From the NCBI GenBank assembly GCA_010645155.1, contig CM021317.1, positions 13,014,451-13,078,450 of the forward strand: 64,000 nt of DNA, in the 5' to 3' direction. Under the pieces are notes generated by a model. It saw only the letters and a program-made list of their open reading frames with translations, had not been told where the DNA came from and ran no database searches. This stretch comes from Tigriopus japonicus. Taxonomy: Eukaryota > Arthropoda > Copepoda > Harpacticoida > Harpacticidae. Positions within the stretch are counted from its first letter, which is position 1, and each line of letters begins with the position of its first letter. Of the stretch, positions 23,089 to 35,377 are shown piece by piece. A program made the position numbers and the translations under genes.

Positions 23089-24110
23089 TCAGTTCCCGCT
23101 GGTGATGATGCCGGACGAAGGTGCACAACCGCTAATATTCCGAAGGGAATTCGGGCCAAGAAAAAAAGGCGTTGTAAAGTCCTTGACCGGGAATGACAGC
23201 ATGTGTCTGTAGTCCGGACATCGCCTCCGGAAGAATAGGTTCCTTAAACACTTCAAGAACGATGGTGCCCAAGGTACATACGCTCTATTTAAATCCTTGG
23301 ACACTACCTTGTCAGCTCGATGATGAATGGCTTGATTTCCCATATCAAATGCGTCCATGCATTATTCGCAGATTGGGGAGGCATTCGCAGGAGGCACCGT
23401 TTGAGGAATCTAGTGTTGGTGGCATCGGCGGATTTGAGGACGGATTGAACACAGTTGGAAGGCAGAAGTGAAGGCTGTAAAGGAAGATGGGGGTGATGAA
23501 GGTCCGGAAGAGTTGAACAACTGTTGGCAGAGGAAGATTCTTGATGGGTACTCTATTGCAGATGAATCCGATCCTGGCCTTGGTTATTGTGATGTTTGGT
23601 TGCCTGCTGAAGGAGAGTGGGGTGGTGAAGGTGAAAGCGAAATAGTTGAAAAATTTGACGATTTCAATCGGGCTCTTGTTGATGTGAAAGGTGGTGCATG
23701 GCAGACGATCTTTATGGAAGACCCTGGCCTTCGTCTTAATGGTATTGACTTGAAGACTGTTCTCTTGGCAATGACCGTGGAGGGCATTGATGGCATTTTG
23801 CAATCCACGGCTGAATCAGCCAAGAGAACCAGATCGTCTGCAAATTGCAAATATTGTATTCTATTGTGGTTAATGGTGGGGCCTTGGTGAGAAAGGGCTT
23901 CGGGCAGGTCGGATGCATTGAAGAGGATTGGCGGTAGTAGTCCCCCTGCGGATGGCCGATGGATGTAAAGTATTAGTGTGATAGGCCCTCACCAGAGCGA
24001 ATGGAGCATTTGAGTCCTGCATAGATGTTGGCCTGCAGACGCATATTAAACACAGAGTTCCCCACAGTTGGAGTGTCAGGAATATATACTGTATATCTAC
24101 TTTGGGATGC
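23089..24110 (-). mobile_element. Decayed non-LTR (LINE-type) retrotransposon reverse-transcriptase fragment
   Basis: The minus strand encodes, in shifting frames, a degraded reverse transcriptase. It shows PILFNASDLPEAL, then the catalytic-loop motif QFADDLVLLADSA near 23820-23850, then LQNAINALHGHC and NSLQVNTIKTK (23345-23803). A one-base deletion separates the FADD part from the downstream part, and later frames are broken again, so the copy is dead. FADD in place of YADD, and the following Leu-Gln-x-x-x-Asn spacing, are typical of arthropod non-LTR elements. I cannot name the clade. The 5' part (endonuclease) is absent. Confidence 0.8.
23252..23289 (+). repeat. 38-bp direct repeat, copy 2
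   Basis: Perfect copy of 22770-22807. It lies inside the downstream end of the decayed reverse-transcriptase fragment. Confidence 0.9.
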
Positions 24111-25326
24111 ATACAATCTTATTGTTTAGTTTCAGGGGTGCAAGTTGCCATCGATCATTACCTAGTCAAAATGTTGGGCTAGTCAAAACTTTTGCACATA
24201 TTTCTCAAATGGTTCTTCACATTCTTTCCTTACGGTTCTCTATCCTGGCCTAAGCTTGGAACATTGTCAGAACAAAAGAAAAACTATTTCTTGGAAGACA
24301 TACTAGTAAATTTAGCCTCAATCTTCAAAACTTGGATAGTTTGGAACAATATGGCAAGATCGAACCCCACGTTTTTGTCCGTCCTTGGGCACTTTTTTGC
24401 CGATTCCTTTTTTTTGCTAGTAAGTTATTTTTTACTTGAAAACACGGTCCCTCAAGAAAATACCCAAAGGAACTTCGCCTTGATGAAATGAAAACATGAA
24501 TCTAATTACCTAAAATGAAATGTATCGTTTTTTAGAATGGTCGTTGGGATCTAATCTTCTAATTTTGCCAAAAGTTAATTTCGTTTTTGTAAGTGGTCAA
24601 TTCCTCCATATAAAGAGAACCAATATTGTCATAGTAACCAATATCTCTGAATCGATACCTATATATTTGAGTCTGAATCTCGCCGAGTATGGGTTAGCAT
24701 TGTTCGAGGCCCATCCCTGGTGTATTAACGAGTTGTAAACGTCTTTAAACGTTATGGAAAGAAGTAAGGTTTACGTAATAAAAATGAGGCATATTTCCGC
24801 CAATACAGGTGCGTTTCGAGTTAGCAGTGCGGCCATTTTTGACTCAGAATTTATGTCTCTTGCCTTTCGAGTAGTCTGAGCAAGGACCAATATGGCAAAA
24901 CTATGCTGAAATCGAACTTAAAACGTTTCCCTACATACCGGCAATTGGTTTGGTTCAGTTTATTTACCTCAAAACCAATAATGATGAATTCCAAAAAAAA
25001 CCTTGCTATTCAAACTCTTGGTCCTATCATTCTTGAACAAATAAAACCCGAAGTCACCGCAGGTCAGAAATCTCATCCCCGAATTGCAATCCATTTGGAG
25101 CTAATAATATGCTTGTAATTCATGTTGAGTTCGAACAAAACACTGTCTTGTTCTCAGTAAGTGAACAATGAGCATATCCGTGAGATCAGGAAATTCAGAT
25201 GAGGCGAGATCTTCATTTGAAAGCCCCAACAAATTGCTGGTCCTCCTGCCTGCCTACCTGCTTGGCTGCTTGGTCGCTGCCTATCGTGTCAAAATTACAT
25301 TTCATTTATGAAAACGCAAAAATTGC

Positions 25327-25358
25327 CCTCCTCCTCCTCCTCCTCGTCCTCGTCCTCT
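25327..25358 (+). repeat. (CTC)n / CTCGTC triplet repeat
   Basis: Runs of CTC followed by CGTCCT units. The minus-strand reading is a Glu/Asp run inside a 153-codon low-complexity frame. Confidence 0.9.
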
Positions 25359-25451
25359 TCAGTGTTAAGTTCTTTGTTCCCGCTCCGTAATTGCCAATAA
25401 TAATCCCGGAGAATCATGTTTTTCCCTTGTCGACGAGACTCTCCGCACCTC

Positions 25452-25476
25452 CTGCTGCTGCTGCTGCTGCTGCTGC
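25452..25476 (+). repeat. (CTG)8 microsatellite
   Basis: Eight uninterrupted CTG units. On the minus strand the complement reads as a poly-Ser tract in one frame and poly-Ala in another, which accounts for overlapping open frames here. Confidence 0.95.
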
Positions 25477-28400
25477 CCGAACTAGTCGTGTGGTAGGAGG
25501 TGATAGGAAGGGTAATGCTTTTGTTATTATTATTAGTGCGAGTGCTAGTGGTGATGGTAGTGGTGGAGCAAGAAAAAGACGAAGAAGTCGAGGTGATAGT
25601 GGTGCCTGGTACACCTTGATTTCTTAAACATTGGTCTTCAACTCTTCTCCGCCCGACATCCACCCTTTCATCTGTAGTACGTAGATGCCTAGACTCTACA
25701 ATAGACGAGCGGTTCTTACGCGAGGATTGACCCGCTAAAGTTTGTCTTCGTTTCAACGCTGATCCGATCCATTATCAGTCCATATTGGAGGTCGAATAGC
25801 TAATCCGTTTGTTTTTGTCAAGAGTCCCAATGCAAAAGTCCTTCTCCTTGCAGCATCTAGGTAGATATCTGCTGGCTTACAAAAGCTGAGTTGAGCTGAG
25901 CACAATCCTTGTCTGGCTAATGACTTGGACACGATTTGCCTTCATTGAGTGATAAAATTGATGAGAGAGAGTTGTTTTGCCTCCATCTTGGGATTAGCTT
26001 ACGAAATGGAGTTCATGAGGCATTAAACAAGGGATGGATTTAGACGCAAGTGAGTGGTGCCCCTCAGGAGGCCAACAACATCAACATCATGGCCCTCCTC
26101 CTAACCCTTTGAGCAATGTCTCGTACGTACACCATCTTCAATTAGGCACTATTATCCCAACTTAACCAAAGGGTACTTACTGCAGGCCAACAACCACTTC
26201 TGCATTGGTTTCAAAATCTCACATCTCTTCAGGCGAGAAGTCTTCGTTGACTCTCAAGAAAAGTTCTCGTGGCAATCTTCACCATCTGACAAAAATCAGC
26301 TCACACAGAGATACAAGCGATATCTGTAGTAGTGTTTTGAGCCAATCAAAGAGATGTAAACCGGGGAGCACATATTTCCAAATGATTGAGAGCGGCTCCT
26401 CCTCCTTCAAGTCGACTTTTTTGGAAATAAGGGCACTTAATGGAGATATTTTTATCAGTTTGTTGAGATGGATCCTTAAAATGGATGTACGCCATTTGAC
26501 CTTTCCCATGCTCAGTGCTCACCAACGGACCCACTTACTTGTTCATAGTACGAATGAACTGTATATAAGTTGTCTTGTCATAGTTTTATTGCACCATAAC
26601 ACGATGGAGGCAGAAACGTAATTGCAAATTACTCGGGGTAGGACTCTACCCATTTTTCCCCGAAGATTCTGATCTCATTACAACTGGCATATTTGCTTGA
26701 AGCCGACAAAAGGCACTGCTTGAACTAATTATGATTTTTTTCTATTAACTTGGTTGTTCTGTGGCATCAAGATGACTAAGCGACTCTGCTCCAATGGACA
26801 AAATCTTGGTAGGTGGTAGGAAAATTGCAAAGCCATTTCATTCCAGGGCTTCTGAAATTGAGCCTAAAAAGTGGACATCTTGTTTGAGCCGTACATTAGC
26901 TGCCCGAAATTGGCAAATGGCAACCCTCTCAGTGTTGGAAATGATTTGAATGCTTGAAAAAATTAAAGTAGATTGACGCATAACTTGAAAATTAAGGGGA
27001 TATTCCAAAATGAGAGTCACCTCAAGGGCTGTTTCCAGTGCCTCCATTTGAAGGTGGAAGTTATAAACATAGAGATTTTATGCTTGTACGAACGTATGTT
27101 GTGTTTCAAACTCTCTGAAACACGAATCACAAACCCTTCCACAGTATCTACGTTTGTTCCCCTCTTTTCTAATTTGAAGTCCCACAACTGTTTTACACGT
27201 AGATTCACTGATTACGTTACTCAGAAAAGCAGTTGAAGAGAGAGGGAAGTTTTATGATAATCTACTGTAATATGTAGAGGAAGGGTTCGAATGGACGTGC
27301 TCGTCAGAATTGCGGTGGGAAGCTCAGACGTTTGATAGACAATTAGACAAGTTCACTTCAGTTAATTAGAGAGGACCCGATGGCGGTCGTAATCAAGGAA
27401 AAGATTCGTCAGGTGCCAAGCAAGCTAAGGGCAGTGGATCAAACTAACGACTGACTACCTGCCTACTTTTTCCGACCTACCTGATTGTCTGCAGCATTCC
27501 TTCCACACTCGGTTCTTAATTTTACCCAAAATCAGATTCTCATTTTCTGGTGGCCTGAATAAAAACCTATTATACGTTTCATTTCATTTCAAGATGAGCG
27601 TCGGTGAATCTCACGAAGCATTGAAATTTTTCTTACCCGGCCGAAGAACCTAGAAAGGACCAAAGAAAAGTGAACGAATCGATAATTACAAGTCTGTGAT
27701 TGATCTGCCAATCAGTTCTGATTGATTCCTGCAAATTTTACTAAACCACCTATTACACGGTCCATGCCATCTCAACCACCCTGGACAGAGAGGGATGTCT
27801 ACCAACCTGGCGGACTACGCACTCGTACATACGAGCCAGCTTTGGGTGAAATATTTGGAGATCTCGCGGTCATTCAATCAAAACGGACCTCCAATAATTA
27901 CACTCCTCGTGATCAGTAACCACTTGGAAACAACTCGTGACAAAATTGCCAATCGCCTTATCTGATATGTACCTTCACATGCGCTTTTGTGCCACGGGAA
28001 AAAGTCAAACCTACCTACTGATCTGGCAATTTGCGAATGAATGCTGGAGGAATTGGCCAGAATTTGACTTTCTCTTCTTGCTGAACTGAAGACATTGAAC
28101 TGCCAACAACGTACGTAAACCCGACTCTTGATATCGAAGAAGGCCGATAACATCAAGGTGCAATTCGATAGGCCCCCAAGATGAATTGCAATTCGATTTC
28201 AAATCATGTAGACAACGAATGCATTCATATGTCCATGTGATTTTTTTCTTGACAAGATCTATGGGATTGCTTCATTGACAGATCTTTCTCTTTGACATGT
28301 TTCATATCAATTTGATGGCACATTGCACAAAACGCAATAGATTCCTTTTTCAATAGAATCGACCTGAAAAAGAAACCAAACTCATAATTGTTTAACGTTG

Positions 28401-30373
28401 TTATCTTTCTCTTTTCATGCGACCCTGTTTAGCCAATTCGAATGTCTCCTGTTTAAGTCGAGTGGGTGTTCAAAAATCTCAAAGCTTTCATCTTTAGCCC
28501 GATGAAATAAACGAGAAATGAGCAGCCAGTTTTGCTCAATACAAGGAGGAGGAGAAGGAGAAGAAAAAGAAACGAGAGAGATGCTTTTGATCGACCCCAA
28601 GATGATAGCGTCTATGATATGAAGAAATAGCTGCCAGGCATCTCCTTCTCTTTTCAATTTGATAATGAATATTAATGACAAACCTTGCATAATAATCGAG
28701 CAAAGAATTGCGGCCTGAGGGCATCTCTTTTGATCATTTCAACTGATAGTATCGCTCGAACCCAACGAACGACATGACACTTCATCGATCCACTCTTTCA
28801 GTCTTACGACTTACGATCGTTCGCTTGTTCTCGAGCATTATTTGTGGTAATCTTGATCCGAATTATTTTGAGGACAAGAACCTCACGCATCATGGGGATG
28901 CTCAAAGATCAAGTTAGGCATGAGTGACTTTCGCGCTTGAATACAGACATCAACAGCTTTTGGAAGAATCCATCAACACCGGAAAATTTATCGCCTTTTA
29001 AAAACCCTTTTTTTTCAGGGAAGTGCTCCAAAAGGCAAGCACAGCTCGTCCCATAAAAATGTTAAAGATGACGCATGTCTCCATTAAGGCAAATGAATTC
29101 AGTCAGAGTGGTACGAGAAGTACGTAGTCGTCCGGAGTGAATGTGTGAATCGCGATCTCGCCTCGTTTGGCCCGTTTTGTGAACACCATAAAAATTCGGT
29201 TGAGATGAACATCAGTTTGAGCCATTGACTTACCACCACCTTCAAGTGCAAACTCAGTCACAATTTCACTGAATCAAATTCATTAATGAACACTCTTCCG
29301 CATTGAAATGGGCCTCAAACATCACGAGTGCTTTTTTTTGAGTTGCCGACCTCTTTAATACTGGCATTCAAAAGCAAACACATCCAGAGTTGTTTACGAG
29401 ATATTTATTGGGTATAAATGACATTAATCCCATCTTTAAATTACACTCTGGGTGAGGCTGAAATAACACTGCTCCATCTGAATGAACCGCATGCTGGACA
29501 CATGATTGTATTCTTTCTCTCACTAAACAGCTTGTCTCATTTTATATGAGGCTTGATTTGACGAATAAAGTACTAGACTTCCAGTTTCAATTTCTTGAAA
29601 CAAGCTTTGTTTGAAAGTCATGCTCTGGTTTTGAGGGAAGGGGATGAAATTCCCAGGAGTAGATTAATGGGCATTTAAATACCAATTGGAGGGTCGTTTA
29701 TGAGTTTAATAGTTCTACTGCACCTTAGGGGATTATCGGGAAAAAATGCAAATGCGAGAGTTGTCTTCACTCGTCGAGACTCTTGAGATTTCTTCCTTGA
29801 AGCTCGCTCAGATCCATAAAGGTGGACACCGTTCATTGATCACCACGGAAATTAACCTCAAGAAACGAGATTTTCAGACCAGCTACCGACTTGACAAGTC
29901 AGACCAATGATCACTGGTTAAAGACATCAAGTCGGAGAAAACGTACGTATCTTTCTCTTTTCGCATGATTCATTACCACGGTCGAACCAAGGTCCAAATG
30001 TGCGCTTCGTCCATCTTGAAGAGCCTCCCATCAAACAAGAATTGATACAGTCATAGATTTTTATCGCCCCCATAAATCCACGTTTAATCCAGTGGTAAGT
30101 GGGACAAGGAGAGATTTGCAAAAATCTGTTCGATGAACTTTTTGCGCCCACATCGAGACTTGAGGCCTGAACTTGAGCCCCGTCAAGCCCAACCTCCAGC
30201 CCATCGGGCTGCCTTGTGGCAAGTGAGAATCGAATGTGCTGATTAGTTTTAAGAAGACATTACCTTGGGCTAATGACTTGACATTAACATGGCCAAGGCT
30301 CCTTGCCATAGCGCTAGCATCACAATGCAGAGTAGATGACTCGTAAGTCGACGTGGATGACTGAGAAGCCAAA

Positions 30374-30400
30374 GGTTGGTTGGTTGGTTGGTTGGTTGGT
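30374..30400 (+). repeat. (GGTT)n array 1
   Basis: About seven tandem GGTT units. The G-doublets are in register to form two-tetrad G-quadruplexes on the plus strand. It is not the usual arthropod telomere unit (TTAGG). Confidence 0.9.
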
Positions 30401-31734
30401 CGGCGATGAGTAAGTAAGGAAGGAGGAGGGAGGCAGACATACATACAGACAGACAGACACACTTCACTAGAACCCTTTGCCTTCATCCCAATAAGGAGCT
30501 AATGGATTAAATGTTGATTCCAATCCCCTTCTATTCTAAAGGGATCAAAGAAGGCATTGCCTCATGGAGGGCCATGATTTGAAATTTTTGAAAGTCACCT
30601 CTTTTTCTTCTTCTATCCGATTCACTGTGTGATAAAGTCGTCGTCTCAAGCCTCGAAAATGAAGCCATTTCGGACCATCGGACCATCCATCTTTGACATT
30701 CTTGATAGCTTCAAGAAAGTATTTCATCAAATTTGTTTGCTCTAACTGGAAGTAGCAGACTCGTTGGCCTGGTAGTTTAATTAATTTAGACCTTGTTTGT
30801 CGATAAGTTTTTTTTTCTAGTCAGTGGAATGAGCCGTGAATGGGTTAAACGAGGGCGAGAGGTGATTAGCCACGCTAAACGTCACTTTCTATTGAATAAG
30901 AAATTGAAGATGTTTCAACACAACAATAACAGATTTTCCTAAGTGAAGTCAACTCACAAAGCCACCACAGACACACCAACTCACATTGATGAAGAGAAAA
31001 AGAGAGCCAACATGGACCCACAGAGAAAGAGAGACCTGGGGTATTGGTTGATCAAGCCCAAGAAGCACTCACGCACTCACTCTCTTGGACGAGGAACCCT
31101 TCCACGAAGACTCAACCAGAACTACGGAGATGAAGGTGATCTTACCCTTCAAACTCCTCTGACAGCCTCGTTTTCTAAGCCTCTTTTTGTTGTTGCCTTT
31201 GTAATAAGTACCACAGTACCTCCAGCGGTTACTGTTGCTGCAAAGGTTGTTGTTGTCGTTAAAGCAATGGCTGTGGTCGAGGTAATTCTCCTGGACCTGA
31301 TTGACGAGGACGAAGACATGACAAGTCAAAAGCTGACTTTTGATGGAAAAGGGGTTTGAACCAATTTTTGCTTGCCATTGTTGTTGTTCCCCCTCTCTGT
31401 TCACTCACTCACTTTGGTCAGAATTGAGCTTTTCGAGACCTGTTTGCATGCATCACCCAAGGTGGCCCATTACCTGATCCTAAGCTTTGGAACCCCTCTG
31501 GTTTGGCCTATGGAAACTTCAAAAAAAACTCAATAAGGACTTGGGCTCATTCATCAATAGACTATTATGGCTTGAAGATACATTTCTTGTCCTTCAAGTA
31601 TATTCTTGGGGCTTTCAAAGGACTAAAATTGCCAGAGCAATTGACAGTATTTATCTCGTGCGTTTCCCAAAGCAACATAATAATGGATCACTTATTATTT
31701 ATCCCAAGCATTCCTGGTCGAAATCTGCATAAAA

Positions 31735-31758
31735 GGGTTGGTTGGTTGGTTGGTTGGT
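31735..31758 (+). repeat. (GGTT)n array 2
   Basis: Six GGTT units on the same strand as array 1, about 1.33 kb away. Confidence 0.9.
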
Positions 31759-31797
31759 CATCAATGTTTCTGGTGGTGCTCTATATATTATAACAAT

Positions 31798-31824
31798 GGT
31801 TGGTTGGTCGGTTGGTTTGTTGGT
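31798..31824 (+). repeat. (GGTT)n array 3, imperfect
   Basis: GGTT units interrupted by GGTC and GGTTT, 40 bp after array 2. Confidence 0.8.
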
Positions 31825-34810
31825 CGTCTTTGCAAAGAGAAGGGATAGACAGATCACTTTGTGGGATATGAAGCAAAAGAAAACAAATGTGAATCTGTCT
31901 TCATCCATTATTGTAGATGGACTTGATAGCTAGCTAGTGAGCTAGTTGCTTGCTGAGCAGGACGACGACTGCAGACATTCATACTGTACATGTACAACAG
32001 TATTTACCGCGGCAGCGATCTTTGGTGAATGTTTGCTATACAAGTATTCAGACCACAGGACTTTGTGCATGGATGCTTGGGATTAGATCTTTGTGGGGGT
32101 TGGCTCCATCCATACCTTAGTGTACCATAAATAAGAAATACCAAATACCAAATCATCTGATACGTCCGTTCATCCTCTGTGGATAGAAAACATACTACGG
32201 TCATTAATATTCTTTTAATGGGTTTATATCCATATTGAGCCTCATGTTCATCGCTTCTGGAGGTGAATATTACGATTTTTTTAAACTCCTCTCTTCAGTG
32301 ACGCTTCAGGCAAGTCATCGTTCTTTTAAATACATAGCCTAGCTGGCCAGGTTTTGAGGACCGATCTTAAATGGGGTTTCCAGGAATGAGACTCGAACAA
32401 GCGGAGTACATACTGCATAGTGTCTTGACGTGATAATTTTAGAGAAATGATGGATCCGAAAATTAGAACCTCATTTATTCTCATAATGATGCCTGAGTCC
32501 AATCTTGGCTCCCAATCAATTTCGTTTCGATACCACCAAAATGAGGAGCTTCAAGTCAAACCATCATTGGATTCAGTTTGGACTCGAATCTGAGCCTTTT
32601 TTTCTTAACAATTCTGGTCGATGGTCGTCGTTTGCTTCACATCGTTGCCTTATTTTAGAACGAGAACGTTGATTTTAGATCGAGTACGTTGAACTCGAAA
32701 AAGTTTATAGGCCTATAATCAAATACCACAATTTCTCGTCCTCCCCAATGTCGTAGTAAAAATGGATGTTTTTTGCATGCTTGAGCAATGGATTGGTAAA
32801 CCACAGCCCGAATGAACGGACTTGCTATGGATAATTAGACCGTCATTAATTACACGAGTAGCCGGCATCAGGGCGAGTTGTAAAATGTGGCACTGGTCGA
32901 AAAAGGAAGCAAAAACAACATCCACGGCGATGCCATTTCAATTAGTGAACGACTGAATTGTTTCCAATCCAAGAGAATAGACGTTAGCCATAAGTGACCA
33001 ACTCAAAGGTTCAGAGGAAACAAATGCCTTCCTTTCAATGTCAAGAAAACCAGGATCAAACTCTTGTATTAAATATAAAAAAGGCCTGATTAGTTTGCTT
33101 CGGTCGACTACTTGTTCAAATGCACACCAACATGAAGTTTCCTGTATTATGCGTTCAAATGCAATTTCGGGTGGCATAAAAGTTCAACGAGATTAGGAAG
33201 TTGTAAGTCACCGATCTGTCGGTACAACTTTCGTACTTGGAGCGTCATTCTTTTATTGTCTTTCCAGGATCTTCTTTTAGCACTTTGTTGCACGTATTCT
33301 GTTCGATGATTTACAAATCCTAGCGCACCCAAGGATGGTTGAATGTTTTAGCCAGGTGTATCTGACATATTGATAGGCAACATTATCGCCCTACCATTTC
33401 GGCTCAACTCACCTCTTGACATCATCCCATTTAGTGAGTATTTTCCCGGTTGAATCAAGATATCTAATCAAACCAACCATCGCCCGCTATTTCAACCTAA
33501 CTCATTACAACTATTATTTCCTCCACATGACCGTGTTGACGTAATTTAGACTTGATCTAGTTTATACCTCGTGTTAATGAAGAACATAATAAAGAAATGA
33601 GCTGAAAATGAATACACAAGATCACAAACGCAGATAACAACGTCAATCAAAGGAAGGGGTTACCAAAGTTACAACATCTGCAACAACAAATTGCGTAGTA
33701 TATCGGACATTGCCGACAAGATGGGAAAACCTTGAAATATGAATCATAGGAGGTACTTCCAAAAATAACGAAACCTTTTCTCCCTTATTGTATCGTAGTC
33801 GATGGGATGACCATTACAGCCAAATAGCAATTATTCATCCAACCTCATCGTTTGATGTCGCAGTATAAATCTCCAGGTCGGGAATGAACTGGCGAGGGTT
33901 CCTAAAACACAAATCTTTTTCTCCGCGGAGCCTGTCACCCAATACAAGACACAACAAAGAATTATGAGCACTACCAATGACGAACGGGTGGTAAATAACA
34001 TTGGGGCTCAGGCCAAGAAGGTGAGACAGGTGGTTGGAATCTGGCCTTACACGCAATTCTTTACTTATGATATCTCTTGATCGTGGAGGGTAAAAATCAG
34101 ACTTAAAATTAAAGCCATAAAGAACCTTGATGATTGGTGTTCAATCTATAATTCAGATCAGTCAAACATTCTGATACCAAATTCGTCTGTTGAAGAAAGT
34201 CTGAGGTAAGCTCCTTGAAATTGAGACGCTCATGTCATTTCAAAGGCATTGTTGGTGAGAAACGGTAGAAAAGCAGCTTTTTCTTTGCAAAATGGATGTT
34301 TCGTCGACAATGCCAGAGCCCTCCTCAATGTGACCAATTTGTGGCCATGGATAAAGTTGAAAGCACCATTGACGAGATGGAGAAGAAAGATTTGCTGATT
34401 TAAGGAGATGAGTGATAGCAATTTTGCTCAAAAAGGGAAGAAGAGACCGTTTGTCACTCGAGAGTTCCTTGTTATCATCAGTCCATTCGCAAAATTCCAT
34501 CTTGGCATTCGAGTTGAAGCACATTTGTGATTTATTGGCTTGAAAAATTGAGTTGTGGCACGTCAGGGGTGGCTTTTATTAATGACATGACATTCCAAAA
34601 GTGAAGGTGATGATGCCCCCTGCCCTCATCAAGTGCAATAATTCTACTACTTCCACGGTGCTCTGACAAAGTACTACATAGATACTACAAAGTGTACTTC
34701 TAACTTTCAAGACAAGCACCGAATTCTGCAATGATTCACAGAAACATCTTTTGAAAATCATTCGCTCCATTTTGGCCTCGTCAAGAAGACAAAGGCTTCC
34801 TCCAGGATTG

Positions 34811-34850
34811 AGTGAGCGAGTGAGTGAGTAAGTGAGTAAGCAAGCAAACA
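34811..34850 (+). repeat. Imperfect (GTGA/GTAA)n repeat
   Basis: GAGTGAGCGAGTGAGTGAG followed by GTAA-type units and a CAAG/CAAA tail. Confidence 0.8.
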
Positions 34851-35357
34851 GGGAGAGCAGTTTTGTGAGCGTGATATTTTTCTGTGTGTTCGCATGGGGG
34901 CCCTCCTACCTGATGGACATTATCACCATTATTAAGTGTCACTTTCCTAGCTCTCGAGTTTCTTTTATTCGGGCCAGTTGGTCCAACTAAAGGACTTTCA
35001 ATGCGACGGTGACTGCTACTTGTAAACTGCTACTAGTGCACTCGTGGCCATTGCTGCTTTGATCCTTCTCGTATATACACGTACGTACACACTGCATAGA
35101 AGTAAGATGGTTTGAAAAGGTTCTTTGGACAATAGCTTGAGTCTCTTTGTGTATCATTGAAACTGGCAGGAGGCTCAGACATGAATGGAAATTAAGAAAG
35201 GCGTGAATTCATTTGTATTTCTTCGAGAATTTATTCACTCCAGCGAGTCAATGCAATGAATGCCCTCTGCCGACGTGCCACTCTGCCCTCTCGACGAATT
35301 CTGCTCAAGGCTTGATCAACTAGCTACTTCTTCACTACAGAAGAGTCTGGCTTGACT

Positions 35358-35377
35358 CGCGAGTCGAGCGACTCGCG
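35358..35377. repeat. Perfect 9-bp palindrome with 2-bp loop
   Basis: CGCGAGTCG, AG, CGACTCGCG. It is a GC-rich inverted repeat in AT-richer surroundings and could form a cruciform or hairpin. Confidence 0.85.

Noticed and set aside
25295..25756. 153-codon minus-strand frame with poly-Ser and poly-Glu
   Set aside because: Dominated by CTG and CTC triplet repeats that keep several frames open on both strands. No domain and no splice context.
30374..31824. GGTT arrays as interstitial telomere
   Set aside because: The unit is GGTT, not TTAGG or TTAGGG, and the arrays are short.
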